Positions 9,037 to 19,405 are shown, counted from the stretch's first letter. The stretch: 64,000 nucleotides of DNA from Pararhodobacter sp. SW119 (GCF_017811755.1 NZ_JADDJF010000001.1:186001-250000), one strand, 5' to 3'. A program made the numbers and translations. Notes: generated from the sequence alone by a model not told the origin.

Positions 9037-9214
9037 CGTGGAACTCCGCCGGAAAGGGGCTTTGGGGGGCAGAGTGCCGGGCAGCGGTTAAGGCGATATG
9101 AAGCGCGGCCTTTGACCGCGCCCGAGATTGCTAGAATTGTGCGGGTCTGGGCCAATTGCGCCAGCCTGACGGGGCCGCTATAGGGGCGCGGACAGTTGCA
9201 TGCGGGGGCGCAGG

Positions 9215-10602
<1,388 letters not shown>

Positions 10603-10606
<4 letters not shown>

Positions 10607-10713
10607 GGGCTGTCGCGCTCCTTCTGACGCTGGTGCTGGCGGGCTGCGGCGTGGCCGAACCGCCTGCCGCACCGCCTGGCGGACCCGACCTTGCGGCGTT
10701 CTGGAGCGACTGA
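10603..10713 (+). CDS. Small lipoprotein between argH and lysA
   Basis: A 36-residue protein whose first half is a lipoprotein signal peptide: [15 protein letters not shown], with lipobox LAGC and lipidated Cys15. Only about 21 residues remain after processing, rich in proline and alanine and ending DLAAFWSD. Small lipoproteins upstream of lysA are widespread in proteobacteria; the E. coli equivalent is LptM (YifL), which assists the LPS translocon. This one lacks the usual C-G-x-K-G-P-L motif, so equivalence is only suggested by position. It starts within the argH stop codon and ends one base before the DUF2834 gene. Confidence 0.75.
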
Positions 10714-10714
10714 C

Positions 10715-11038
10715 ATGCCGTCCATCCGCTATCTCTGGCTTGCCCTCGCCGTCTGGGGCACCGTGCATCCCATGTATTACTTCATCGGCTGGTTTCTGGC
10801 GAACGAATGGTCAATCCTGGCGATGGTCGACGCCTGGCACGCAAACCTCGCCAGTTCGGGCCTGGTGTGGGATCTGACCATCGCCGCCGTGACCCTGACG
10901 ATCTGGGTCGCGGTCGAATCGATCCGCACGCGCAACTGGCGGGGTCTCTGGGCGATACCGGCGACCTATTGCATCGGAGTCAGCTGCGGGCTGCCGCTCT
11001 ATCTTTTCCTGCGGCCCATCGCCACGCGCGTCGCCTGA
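10715..11038 (+). CDS. DUF2834 membrane protein
   Basis: A 107-residue protein with three hydrophobic segments (about residues 5-28, 47-66 and 80-100). The layout - a first helix with HPMYYFIGWF, a conserved D in SSGLVWDLTIAAVTL, WVAVESIR, then GLPLYLFLR at the end - matches the DUF2834 family of small membrane proteins of unknown role. The ATG follows the preceding stop immediately, so the gene belongs to the argH-lysA transcript. Confidence 0.82.
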   Translation: MPSIRYLWLALAVWGTVHPMYYFIGWFLANEWSILAMVDAWHANLASSGLVWDLTIAAVTLTIWVAVESIRTRNWRGLWAIPATYCIGVSCGLPLYLFLRPIATRVA

Positions 11039-11076
11039 GCGCCGGGTCCGCAACGACGCAGCCCGAGGAGGCGCGC

Positions 11077-12342
11077 TTGGATCATTTCCTCTACCGCGAC
11101 GGAGAACTGCACGCCGAAGACGTCGTCCTGCGCGACATCGCGGCGGCCGTCGGCACACCCTTCTATTGCTATTCGACCGCGACGCTGACCCGCCACTACC
11201 AGCTTTTCACCGATGCGCTGTCGCCGCTTCGGCATCTGGTCTGCTTTGCGGTGAAGGCGAACTCGAACATCGCGGTCCTGAAGCACCTGGGCGACCTGGG
11301 CGCGGGGATGGATGTGGTCTCGGTCGGCGAATACCTGCGCGCCCGGGCCGCTGGCGTCCCCGGAGAGCGGATCGTCTTCTCGGGGGTCGGCAAGACGCGC
11401 GAGGAGATGCGCATCGCGCTGGAGGGCGGCATCCGCCAGTTCAACGTCGAATCCGAACCCGAGCTTGAAGCGCTGTCCGAGGTGGCCGCGGGCATGGGGG
11501 CGACGGCCCCGATCGCCCTGCGCGTCAACCCCGATGTCGACGCCCGAACGCACGAGAAGATCGCCACGGGTCGCAAGGAGGACAAGTTCGGGGTGCCCAT
11601 CGCCCGCGCGTCGGAGATCTATGCCCGTGCCGCGGCGCTGCCCGGTCTGCAAGTCGTCGGTATCGACATGCATATCGGCAGCCAGCTGACCGACCTCGCG
11701 CCGTTCGAGGCCGCCTATACCCGCATGGCCGACCTGACCCGCGCGCTGCGCGCCGAGGGGCATCGCATCGAACGGCTGGACCTCGGCGGTGGGCTGGGGA
11801 TCCCCTACACCCGCTCGAACGAGGCGCCGCCGCTGCCCACCGACTACGGCGCGATGGTCAAGCGCGTCCTCGGCGATCTGGACTGCGAGGTCGAGATCGA
11901 ACCCGGCCGCCTGATCGCCGGCAACGCGGGCGTGCTGGTCGCGCAGGTCATCTACCGCAAGGAGGGCGAGGGGCGCGACTTCCTGATCCTCGACGCGGCG
12001 ATGAACGACCTCATCCGCCCGGCGATGTACGGCGCGCACCACGACATCGTGCCGCTGATCGAACCCGAGGCCGGCGCGCCGCTTGCCCCGGTCGATATCG
12101 TCGGACCGGTCTGCGAAACCGGCGACACCTTTGCCCGCCAGCGCCCGATGCCGCCGCTTGCCGCCGGCGATCTTGTCGCCTTCCGTTCGGCCGGGGCCTA
12201 TGGTGCGGTCATGTCTTCGGAGTATAACTCCCGCCCGCTGATCCCCGAGGTTCTGGTCTGCGGGGATCACTTCGCGGTTATCCGGGCACGCCCGACCTTT
12301 GACGAGATGCTCGCACGCGATACGTTTCCCGCGTGGATGTGA
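11077..12342 (+). CDS. lysA: Diaminopimelate decarboxylase
   Basis: A PLP enzyme that decarboxylates meso-diaminopimelate to lysine. The 421 residues contain the PLP lysine at position 60 (CFAVKANSN), the GGGLGIPY phosphate-binding region and the C-terminal VCETGDTF and SAGAYGAVMSSEYN motifs. The open frame extends upstream, but homologous proteins start at DHFLYRDG. I therefore call a TTG start at 11077, supported by GAGGAGG five bases before it. The 3' end overlaps the next open frame by a few codons if that gene uses its earliest start. Confidence 0.95.
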   Translation: MDHFLYRDGELHAEDVVLRDIAAAVGTPFYCYSTATLTRHYQLFTDALSPLRHLVCFAVKANSNIAVLKHLGDLGAGMDVVSVGEYLRARAAGVPGERIVFSGVGKTREEMRIALEGGIRQFNVESEPELEALSEVAAGMGATAPIALRVNPDVDARTHEKIATGRKEDKFGVPIARASEIYARAAALPGLQVVGIDMHIGSQLTDLAPFEAAYTRMADLTRALRAEGHRIERLDLGGGLGIPYTRSNEAPPLPTDYGAMVKRVLGDLDCEVEIEPGRLIAGNAGVLVAQVIYRKEGEGRDFLILDAAMNDLIRPAMYGAHHDIVPLIEPEAGAPLAPVDIVGPVCETGDTFARQRPMPPLAAGDLVAFRSAGAYGAVMSSEYNSRPLIPEVLVCGDHFAVIRARPTFDEMLARDTFPAWM

Positions 12343-12353
12343 ACGAGGATCGA

Positions 12354-14816
12354 ATGGCCCGACGCGCCGATCCCACCGTCGTCATCACCCGCGCGGTGCG
12401 GCTGACGCAGGCGGGGCTGGTGGCCGAACGGCTGACGCAGGCTTTCTGGCTGCCGGTCGCGCTGGCGTTGCTGGGCTTCACAGTCCTTGCCTTCGATCTG
12501 CTTTCCCTGCTGCCGGTGCGCTGGAGGGGCTGGGCCACGGCCGGGTTTGCCTTGCTTCTCCTCGTTTCGCTGATCCTTGCGCTGCGTCGGTTTCACTGGC
12601 CGCGCCGGGATGAAGCCGTCGCCCGGCTGGACCGCAGCCTGCCAGGCCGGCCGCTGGCCGCGCTGTCGGACGAACAGGCGATCGGCGGGAACGACGCGGC
12701 CTCCAGCGCGCTCTGGGCGTTGCATCGCGGGCGCATGCTGGCCTCCGCGGCGAAAGCCCGCGCCATCGGCCCGCGTCCGGGCCTGCCGCGGCGCGACCCG
12801 TTCGGCCTGCGGTTGATCGCGCTGACCGGCGCGGCGGTCGCGCTGACCTTCGGCCAACCCCTGCGCCTTTCCGAGGTCGGCAGCCTGACCGCCCCCGCCG
12901 GCGCCGCCATCGCCCCGGCCTGGGAGGGCTGGATCACCCCGCCCGCCTATACCGGGCGCCCGGCGCTCTATCTCAATGAGGTCGCGCGCGAGTCCTTCGA
13001 GGTGCCGTCGGGGTCGCGCGTGGTCATGCGCCTTTACGGTGCCGATGGTGTCCTCAGCGTGCAGCAGGGACTTGGCGGCGAGGCAAGCGCCGACGACACC
13101 GGACAGGTCGTGGAGTTTCCCGCCCTGCAGACCGGCCGCCTGGCGGTGGAGGGGCCCGGCGGGCGCGCCTGGCATGTGCTGGTCCTGCGCGACGAGGAAC
13201 CCGAGGTCACGGCGACCGAACCCCTGCGGCGCGGGCGCGGCGGCATCCTCGAACAGCCGTTCCGGGCCGTTGACGACTACGGCATCACCTTCGGCGAGGC
13301 CGAGATCGTGCTCGACCTCGACGCCGTCGACAGGTCCCACGGGCTGACGATCGCGCCCGAGGCGCGCGATCCCCTGCGCATCGACCTGCCGTTGCCGATG
13401 ACCGCCAATCGCACCGAATTCGACGAGATCCTGCAGGAGGACATGTCGCAGCACGTCTGGGCGCATCTGCCGGTGCGCGTGGTGCTGCGAGTCGCCGATG
13501 CCGCCGGCCAGTCCGCCGAAAGCCGCATCGTTGAGGGGACGCTGCCGGGGCGGCGGTTCTTCGAACCCGCGGCATTGGCGGTGTCCGAACTGCGTCGTGA
13601 CATCTTGTGGAACCGCGCGAACGCGCCGCGGTCCGCGCAGCTGATGCGGGCCATGCTGCACCAGTCGGAGGACGCCTTTCGCGCCAAGGCAGCGCCGGGC
13701 GAGTTGCGCGGCGCCGTCGACTATATCGAGGCCCGACTGGACGAGGGCCTCAGCGACGAGGCGCGCGACGAACTGGCCGAACGGCTCTGGGATCTGGCGC
13801 TGCTGATCGAGGAAGGGGAACTCGCCAACGCCCGCGAACGCCTGCAGCGCGCGCAGGAGATGCTGGACCAGGCGATGCGCGACGGCGCCTCCTCGGACGA
13901 GATTGCGGCGCTGATGGAAGAGCTGCGCGAGGCGATGCGCGACTACATCCGCATGCTGGCCGAACAGCCGCGCGAGCGGGGCGAGCGCGATCCGGGCGAG
14001 CAGATGCAGGTCACCGGCGACCAGATCCAGGAGCTGATGAACCGCATTCAGGAGCTGATGGAAGAGGGCCGCATGGACGAGGCGGCCGAGCTGATGGCGC
14101 AGCTCAACGCGCTTCTGGAAAACCTGCAGGTGACCGAGGGGCAGGGCGAGGGCGGCGAGCCGATGCCCGGCGACGAGGCGATGGAGGGTCTGGGCGATAC
14201 GCTGTCCGATCAGCAGGACCTGGCCGACGACACCTTCCGCGACCTTCAGGAACAGTTCGGCCGCGGCGAGGAGTCCGGCGAGGGCGAGGGTGAAGGCGAA
14301 GGCGAGGGCACGGGCGATAGCGGGCAGGGCCTCGCCGAGCGCCAGCAGGAGCTGCGCGAACGCCTGCGCGGGCAGCAATTGCAGACCCTGCCCGGCGAAG
14401 GCACGCCCGAAGGCGACAGCGCCCTCGACGCGCTGGAGGACGCCGAGCGCGCGATGAACGAGGCCGAGCGCGCCCTGCGCGACGGCGAAACCCGCGAGGC
14501 GCTGGAACGCCAGGCCGAGGCGCTGGAGGCGATGCGCGAGGGCCTCCGGCAACTGGGCGACGCGATGCGCCAGGACCGCCGGGAGCGCGCCGACAACGCG
14601 CCGCAGGGCCAGGGCCAGGGACTGGGCCGCGATCCGCTGGGCCGCGAGCGCGAGGGCGACTCGGCCACCGGCGGCGAAGGCGGCACGACCGTGCCCGGTG
14701 CCGACCCGCGCGAACGCGCCCGCGACCTGATGGACGAGATCCGCCGCCGCTCGGCCGAGCTGGAGCGTCCCGAGGCCGAGCGCGACTACCTCAACCGACT
14801 GATCGACCGCTTCTGA
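12354..14816 (+). CDS. TIGR02302-family large membrane-anchored protein
   Basis: An 820-residue protein with two hydrophobic segments near the N-terminus (around residues 30-70) and a third around 145-165. The middle is a beta-rich soluble region, and the long C-terminal third is rich in Glu, Gln and Arg with coiled-coil character and several short repeats such as GEGEGEGEG. This layout matches the TIGR02302/DUF4175 group, conserved in alphaproteobacteria and usually found beside lysA; its function is not established. I use the ATG at 12354 (GAGGA upstream, MARRADP start); an ATG seven codons earlier overlaps lysA. Confidence 0.87.
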   Translation: MARRADPTVVITRAVRLTQAGLVAERLTQAFWLPVALALLGFTVLAFDLLSLLPVRWRGWATAGFALLLLVSLILALRRFHWPRRDEAVARLDRSLPGRPLAALSDEQAIGGNDAASSALWALHRGRMLASAAKARAIGPRPGLPRRDPFGLRLIALTGAAVALTFGQPLRLSEVGSLTAPAGAAIAPAWEGWITPPAYTGRPALYLNEVARESFEVPSGSRVVMRLYGADGVLSVQQGLGGEASADDTGQVVEFPALQTGRLAVEGPGGRAWHVLVLRDEEPEVTATEPLRRGRGGILEQPFRAVDDYGITFGEAEIVLDLDAVDRSHGLTIAPEARDPLRIDLPLPMTANRTEFDEILQEDMSQHVWAHLPVRVVLRVADAAGQSAESRIVEGTLPGRRFFEPAALAVSELRRDILWNRANAPRSAQLMRAMLHQSEDAFRAKAAPGELRGAVDYIEARLDEGLSDEARDELAERLWDLALLIEEGELANARERLQRAQEMLDQAMRDGASSDEIAALMEELREAMRDYIRMLAEQPRERGERDPGEQMQVTGDQIQELMNRIQELMEEGRMDEAAELMAQLNALLENLQVTEGQGEGGEPMPGDEAMEGLGDTLSDQQDLADDTFRDLQEQFGRGEESGEGEGEGEGEGTGDSGQGLAERQQELRERLRGQQLQTLPGEGTPEGDSALDALEDAERAMNEAERALRDGETREALERQAEALEAMREGLRQLGDAMRQDRRERADNAPQGQGQGLGRDPLGREREGDSATGGEGGTTVPGADPRERARDLMDEIRRRSAELERPEAERDYLNRLIDRF

Positions 14817-14818
14817 CC

Positions 14819-14852
14819 CCCGGCGCGGCGGCCCGGCCTTTCCCGCGCCGGG
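14819..14852 (+). terminator. GC-rich hairpin after the TIGR02302 gene
   Basis: Arms CCCGGCGCGG (14819-14828) and CCGCGCCGGG (14843-14852) start two bases after the stop codon. No T-tract follows, so termination efficiency is uncertain. Confidence 0.45.
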
Positions 14853-14931
14853 TGGCTGGCGCGGGACTTCCCCCTCTGGCCTTGGCGCGGCGCAGCGGCT
14901 AAGCAGGCGCCGGACCGGGCAGGGGGCAGAG

Positions 14932-15816
14932 TTGGACATCCGCGCGATACTGATGGGGCTGGCCTTCGCGCTGATGTGGTCCTCGGCCTTCACCTCGGCG
15001 CGGATGATCGTTCTGGATGCGCCGCCCCTGCTGGCGCTGTCGCTGCGGTTTTTCCTTTCCGGGGTGATCGGCGTCGCCATCGCGCTGGCGCTGGGGCAGA
15101 GCTGGCGGCTGACGCCGGGCCAGTGGCGGGCGACGATCATCTTCGGGCTGTGCCAGAACGCGCTCTACCTCGGGCTCAACTTCGTCGCCATGCAGTGGAT
15201 CGAGGCGTCGGTGGCGGCGATCATCGCCTCGACCCTGCCGCTCTTGGTCGCGGCGGCCGGCTGGGCGTTCCTGGGCGACCGGCTGAAGCCCGTGGCCGTC
15301 GCCGGGCTGTTTGCGGGGTTTGGGGGGGTCATCCTGATCATGGGCGCGCGCTGGGGCGGGGGGCTGGACCCGCTGGGCGTGGGGCTGTGCGTGCTGGCGG
15401 CGGGGGCGCTGACGGTGGCGACGCTGTCGATGCGGGGCGCGTCGGCGGGGGGCAACGTGATGATGGTCGTCGGGCTGCAGATGCTGGTCGGCGCCGCCAT
15501 CCTGATCGGCCCGGCGCTGGCGCTGGAGGAGCCGGTGGTGAACTGGTCGCTGCAGCTGGTGCTGGCGTTCGCCTACACGACGCTGGTGCCGGGGCTGGCG
15601 GCGACCTGGGTCTGGTTCATGCTGGTGCAGCGGATCGGGGCAGTGCGGGGCGCGACCTTCCACTTCCTCAATCCGTTCTTCGGGGTGGCGATCGCGGCGC
15701 TGCTGCTGGGCGAGGCGTTGGGGCCGATGGACCTGGTCGGCGTTGTCATCATCATGGCCGGCATCCTGGCGGTGCAGCTGACCAAGGCGGCGCCGGTGCC
15801 GCGGCCGCAGGCCTAG
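14932..15816 (+). CDS. EamA-family (DMT superfamily) transporter
   Basis: A 294-residue membrane protein with about ten hydrophobic segments arranged as two EamA repeats. The opening MGLAFALMWSSAFTSARM and the second-half FHFLNPFFGVAIAALLLGE are typical of RhtA/EamA-type metabolite exporters. The start is a TTG at 14932 with GGGGGC a few bases upstream. The end overlaps the convergent NifU-like gene by four bases. The transported compound cannot be inferred. Confidence 0.86.
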   Translation: MDIRAILMGLAFALMWSSAFTSARMIVLDAPPLLALSLRFFLSGVIGVAIALALGQSWRLTPGQWRATIIFGLCQNALYLGLNFVAMQWIEASVAAIIASTLPLLVAAAGWAFLGDRLKPVAVAGLFAGFGGVILIMGARWGGGLDPLGVGLCVLAAGALTVATLSMRGASAGGNVMMVVGLQMLVGAAILIGPALALEEPVVNWSLQLVLAFAYTTLVPGLAATWVWFMLVQRIGAVRGATFHFLNPFFGVAIAALLLGEALGPMDLVGVVIIMAGILAVQLTKAAPVPRPQA

Positions 15817-16256
15817 GCGTCTACGGCCTGGTGCGCGGCTTCGGACGCGGCCTGCACGGCCAGGAGGATCGAGGCGTGGCGGTTGCGGAACTCGCGCGCC
15901 GGTAGCAGCGCCTCGAACCCGTCGAACGGGGCGTCGGGGACGGGGCCGTCTTCCTTCAGCATCGCTTCCAGTTGGGCGGCGGCGCGGTCCAGTTCGGCCG
16001 GGGTGCGGCCGATCACCGCGCCGCCGAGGACCGAGGCGGCGGCCTGGCCCAGCGCGCAGGCTTTCACGTCCTGGCCGAAGCGGGCGACGCGGCCGGCTTG
16101 CATGTCGAGGTCGACGGTCACCGTGGAGCCGCAGAGGGGGGAGCGTTTGCGGGTGCTGACCTGCGGCGCGTCGAGCCGGCCGAGATGGGGGATGTCGGTC
16201 GTCAGCGCCAGGATGCGGGCGGAATAGAGCTTGATCAGATCGGCGGTATCGGACAC
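15813..16256 (-). CDS. NifU/IscU-like iron-sulfur scaffold protein lacking the third cysteine
   Basis: A 147-residue member of the NifU N-terminal family. Scaffold proteins of this type normally hold a nascent Fe-S cluster on three cysteines. Two are visible, Cys42 (SPLCGSTV) and Cys67 (KACALGQAA), but the third position in the C-terminal PAREFRNRHASILL motif is His127. The start is a GTG at 16256 with AGGAG nine bases upstream; upstream in-frame residues look non-coding. It is divergent from hisI, which starts 40 bases away. Whether it still binds a cluster cannot be told from sequence. Confidence 0.85.
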   Translation of the reverse strand: MSDTADLIKLYSARILALTTDIPHLGRLDAPQVSTRKRSPLCGSTVTVDLDMQAGRVARFGQDVKACALGQAAASVLGGAVIGRTPAELDRAAAQLEAMLKEDGPVPDAPFDGFEALLPAREFRNRHASILLAVQAASEAAHQAVDA

Positions 16257-16295
16257 TAGGGGGCGCTCCTGTCGGACTGGTTCAGGATATAGATC

Positions 16296-16655
16296 ATGAC
16301 TTTCGATCCGCAATCCCTGCGCTTCGATGCGAACGGCCTGATCCCGGCGATCGCGCAGGATCATGCCAGCGGCGAGGTGCTGATGCTGGCCTGGATGAAC
16401 GCCGAGGCCGTCGGCCGGACGCTGGCGACGGGGCGGGTCACCTACTGGTCGCGGTCAAGGCAGGCCTTCTGGGTGAAGGGAGAGACATCCGGCCACGTCC
16501 AGCGGCTGGTCGAGATGCGGCTGGACTGCGACGGGGACTGCCTGCTGGTGCGGGTGGAGCAGACCGGCCCGGCCTGCCACACCGGGCGGCGGAGCTGCTT
16601 TTTCACGGCGATCCGGGACGGGGAGGAGGTGGAGATCTTTGGGGTGGAGGGGTGA
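16296..16655 (+). CDS. hisI: Phosphoribosyl-AMP cyclohydrolase
   Basis: Opens the adenine ring of phosphoribosyl-AMP in histidine synthesis. The 119 residues match the monofunctional HisI length. Seen motifs include [30 protein letters not shown], and the Mg/Zn-binding DCDGDC with [13 protein letters not shown] near the C-terminus. No hisE domain is fused. The gene is divergent from the NifU-like gene and is followed by the palindromic repeat and an AT-rich island; no other his gene is close. Confidence 0.96.
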   Translation: MTFDPQSLRFDANGLIPAIAQDHASGEVLMLAWMNAEAVGRTLATGRVTYWSRSRQAFWVKGETSGHVQRLVEMRLDCDGDCLLVRVEQTGPACHTGRRSCFFTAIRDGEEVEIFGVEG

Positions 16656-16667
16656 GGGGAAGGTGCG

Positions 16668-16699
16668 GTCCACGCGTGGACCGGAGGCTAAGCTATTGA
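16668..16699 (+). repeat. Palindrome-plus-tail intergenic repeat, copy 2
   Basis: Same structure as at 6617-6648: GTCCACGCGTGGAC (16668-16681), eight variable bases (16682-16689) and AAGCTATTGA (16690-16699). It starts 13 bases after the hisI stop and marks the boundary where base composition drops into the AT-rich island. Confidence 0.7.
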
Positions 16700-16751
16700 A
16701 TAGATGAGAAATCGTTTTTTTTGTTAAGCACTTGGCAACGGTTTCGTCCGA

Positions 16752-18014
16752 TCATTCGTCACTGATTTGTTCGCCGGCTGCCATTGGATACTCAAACTTC
16801 ACGTTTCTAACGATCTCTGAGTTCTGCCTTCCCCCCGGATGCAACCGGCACCTCAACTCCCTAGTTCCAGAAAGGAACCGATTCAAGTCGGCCAACTGAT
16901 CGGCGCCTAGTTCAAAAACCAGCGTGCCATGATAGATTTTTCCACCCTCAAGAATAACTGCTGTATGTATATCTCTGCTGTTCTCGGTGGAGAACATAGT
17001 CTGTCCACGGACATTGTGCGCGGTTCCGGTCAATACCGAAAAGAACCCAGCAGCCGCAAAACCACCAACGCCACCATGATCAGGTGTGACTTCGATTTCA
17101 AAGAAGTCGCGTGGAACGATAATGTCGCCTGCTGTCTGGTTTGCAACGATGAAGTCGGCCCTGATATGTCCGGATGCCGCGCTGCACTTCACATGTGAGA
17201 TCCAGATCCGTGGTGGCTCAGGAAGTGAAATAACCACGATTCCACTTGTGATGCTGACTGCGAAAAAATAAGGCACAGTGCACCGAAATAGAGCGTTTCT
17301 CCAATTAAGCGGTTCGGCCAAGATTGACCCTGCCTTCAACGCACGGCGCATGTGACGCCGAACTGAAATAACCGGAAATATACAGCCTGCAGAAACTGCC
17401 AAAACAAACAACGTGGAAAAAGAGAGGAAAATGGCGATTTCGTTGTCTTCTCCCGCACCGAGAAATCGAATGCTCTCTGACATTAGCAGAATAAGAAAGA
17501 CAGGGATGGCCCCGGCCATGAAGAATGCTGTTGAGGTCAACAAAACTGGAACTGAAGAATAACCTAGCGCGCTATGTATCTTTTCTAAGCCTTGCTTTGT
17601 CGAAAAACTTCTTAATCGTCTGAAAAAGACCCACTGCATTCCTTGGAGTAGGATGGCGAACAGCGCCGAGGTCAACAAGAGCAAGACTGCATTGGAGGTT
17701 GAAAGCAGATCAAGGTAATCCGATGCGTTGATCGTTACAGGTTGGCCAGAAGGCGTTCTCAGTACCTCGTCACTGCGTAAATGGTCGTTGCTCGCAAAAA
17801 TTAGCAGCGCGCAAAGCACAAACGTCGTAATTAAGGTGAACGGGCCGATCTGCAAGTAGTTTCTATTCTGGAACCTAGTTGCAAGAAATTTTGGTCCCCG
17901 AACGGGATGGCGCAACAAGACGATGAGTGTCCAAAAAAAGTTTCCGAGGAACCCGAAAACTCCTTCACGGATACCCTCAATCAGCTCGAAAAGGTTGACT
18001 TTGAATCCTAGCAT
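16752..18014 (-). CDS. Unrecognised multi-pass membrane protein in an AT-rich island
   Basis: I do not recognise this 420-residue protein. The first 270 residues carry about six hydrophobic segments (near 20-36, 57-75, 108-128, 152-180, 193-220 and 247-268). The remaining 150 residues look soluble and beta-rich, with RADFIVANQTAGDIIVPRDF. The RHPVRGPKFLATRFQNRNYL stretch before the second segment loosely recalls Yip1/DUF3667-type proteins; this is only an impression. Base composition is clearly AT-richer than every neighbour, and codons ending in A or T are frequent, which suggests recent horizontal transfer. It starts 187 bases from the ParB-like gene. Confidence 0.75.
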   Translation of the reverse strand: MLGFKVNLFELIEGIREGVFGFLGNFFWTLIVLLRHPVRGPKFLATRFQNRNYLQIGPFTLITTFVLCALLIFASNDHLRSDEVLRTPSGQPVTINASDYLDLLSTSNAVLLLLTSALFAILLQGMQWVFFRRLRSFSTKQGLEKIHSALGYSSVPVLLTSTAFFMAGAIPVFLILLMSESIRFLGAGEDNEIAIFLSFSTLFVLAVSAGCIFPVISVRRHMRRALKAGSILAEPLNWRNALFRCTVPYFFAVSITSGIVVISLPEPPRIWISHVKCSAASGHIRADFIVANQTAGDIIVPRDFFEIEVTPDHGGVGGFAAAGFFSVLTGTAHNVRGQTMFSTENSRDIHTAVILEGGKIYHGTLVFELGADQLADLNRFLSGTRELRCRLHPGGRQNSEIVRNVKFEYPMAAGEQISDE

Positions 18015-18201
18015 TTCCGGCAGCGGAAGAGTTTGTTGTGGTTGCCACCGGCATTATATTCATTGATCTACGTTGAGCAACGCTTACTTGACAAAGCGGC
18101 GAAAACCGGTCAGCTCCTCCGCCGGTTTCGCTCCCCACGGCCAGAAATTCTGATCGTGACAGATCGATTTCGATTTGCGACGCTCAGAACTGAACCGCGA
18201 C

Positions 18202-19116
18202 TTAGCGGCCGAACTGCTGTTCGACGTAGTCCATGATGTCCTCCATCAGCGGGCCGGTAGCGTCGGGGCCGGTGAAGCGGAGGTTCCAGCCCTCAACGCT
18301 CTTTTCGCGGCGGATGTGGAGGCCGACGCGGGGGTGGACGATCCGACGGGGGCGGCCGGGGCGGTAGTCGTATTGCGGCGCACGGGTCTCTCCCTCGACT
18401 TCCTCGAGGATGGGGAGGAGGATTTTCCACTGACCATCGGGTGAGCGGTCAGCCGAGTGCAGAAGCGCATGTTCGATCAAGGGGCCGCGGTCCTGGCGAA
18501 TCGCGGCAGCGATGCGGGTCAGTTGCGTCTGCGACAGGGTTTCGGGGTGGCTCAGCAGGCGGTCGCCGATTTCGGAAACGACTTCGGCAATGGCTCGGAT
18601 GCGATTGCGGCGCTGCTTGTTCAGGGGTTTGTAGAGGGTGGCGACGGCGGCGTCGAGGGTGTCGAAGAGGCCCTCGTGGACGGATTCGACCACGATGCGG
18701 CCCTTTTCCCAGGGGGAGATCTCGGCGCGGATCTCGTTCTCGGCGATCATCCGGGCCATGGCGTCGGGGAGGTCGTGGGGCTCGCGGATGAAGGCGGGGA
18801 TGCGGGCGTCGGGCTTGTGCTGGTGGAGGCGCTGGAAGACGGTCAGGCGGCGCATGCCCGAGATGAGGCCGTAGCGCGGCCCGCCCTCGGCGGGGTTGCG
18901 GATGGCCCAGACCTCGATCGGTTGGCGCAGGCCGTCGAGGAGGACGGACATTTCCAGCTCGGCCAGGGCGGCGGGGTCGAGGGCGGTGCGGTCGCGGGGC
19001 AGGGCCTCGGCCAGGATGTCGGCGGGGGCGATCAGGTGGACCTGCGGGGCGGCGGTGGTGTCGGCGGGGGTTGCGGGGGTTTGGGCGGTTTCGGGGGGTG
19101 TGGGGTGGTCGGTCAT
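18202..19116 (-). CDS. ParB/Spo0J-like DNA-binding protein
   Basis: A 304-residue protein. After a Pro/Thr/Ala-rich tail (1-30), a ParB-like N-terminal domain is visible: LEMSVLLDGLRQPIEVWAIR, then YGLISGMRRLTVFQRL, ARMIAENEIRAEISPWEKG, followed by a helical region (NKQRRNRIRAIAEVV). These correspond to the ParB box and a KorB-like DNA-binding segment. The C-terminus (LRFTGPDATGPLMEDIMDYV) is unlike chromosomal ParB dimerisation domains. No parA or parS is visible, so a partition role is unproven; it may be a stand-alone regulator. Start at 19116 has AAGGAG upstream; the longer open frame is arginine/proline-rich noise. Confidence 0.8.
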   Translation of the reverse strand: MTDHPTPPETAQTPATPADTTAAPQVHLIAPADILAEALPRDRTALDPAALAELEMSVLLDGLRQPIEVWAIRNPAEGGPRYGLISGMRRLTVFQRLHQHKPDARIPAFIREPHDLPDAMARMIAENEIRAEISPWEKGRIVVESVHEGLFDTLDAAVATLYKPLNKQRRNRIRAIAEVVSEIGDRLLSHPETLSQTQLTRIAAAIRQDRGPLIEHALLHSADRSPDGQWKILLPILEEVEGETRAPQYDYRPGRPRRIVHPRVGLHIRREKSVEGWNLRFTGPDATGPLMEDIMDYVEQQFGR

Positions 19117-19245
19117 CCGGGGTCTCCTTGGCGCGTGGGTGCGGGGGGATTGACCGGGGTTTGGGTGAAGGAAGGGCGGGCGCGGCGGACGGTGGGGTAG
19201 GGATTTGGTAGGGGGGCGCGGGGGGCTTTTTCTTTTTTCTTTTTG

Positions 19246-19383
19246 GTCGTGCGTCAGCACGACCAGCGCCCGACCCGCCCCCACGGGGCGGGCGCTTTAC
19301 GCCCACCCCTCGGGTCGGGCGCTGGCCGTGCTTTTCGATGCCTACCGCGCGTAGAGGGGGCGCTGGCCGTGCTGGCGCACGGC
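19246..19383. repeat. Cluster of three hairpins between recR and the ParB-like gene
   Basis: A long inverted repeat has 21-base arms at 19257-19277 and 19311-19331 with one mismatch. Two small perfect hairpins flank it: GGTCGTGC/GCACGACC (19246-19265) and GGCCGTGC/GCACGGCC (19364-19383). The core CCAGCGCCCG also occurs in the hairpins near 22250 and 22710. The cluster lies downstream of recR on its strand and may act as its terminator; short T- or A-rich runs flank it. No gene is seen in the 289-base gap. Confidence 0.6.
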
Positions 19384-19405
19384 CGAAGAAAAAGAAGATC
19401 GGACG

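Noticed and set aside
12267-15140. A 957-codon open frame antisense to the TIGR02302 gene
   Set aside because: Shadow frame; the plus-strand protein has family features and a good ribosome site while this one is low-complexity.
18033-18236. Short plus-strand frame upstream of the ParB-like gene
   Set aside because: It overlaps the ParB-like gene's 3' end and lacks a ribosome site; AT-rich filler is more likely.
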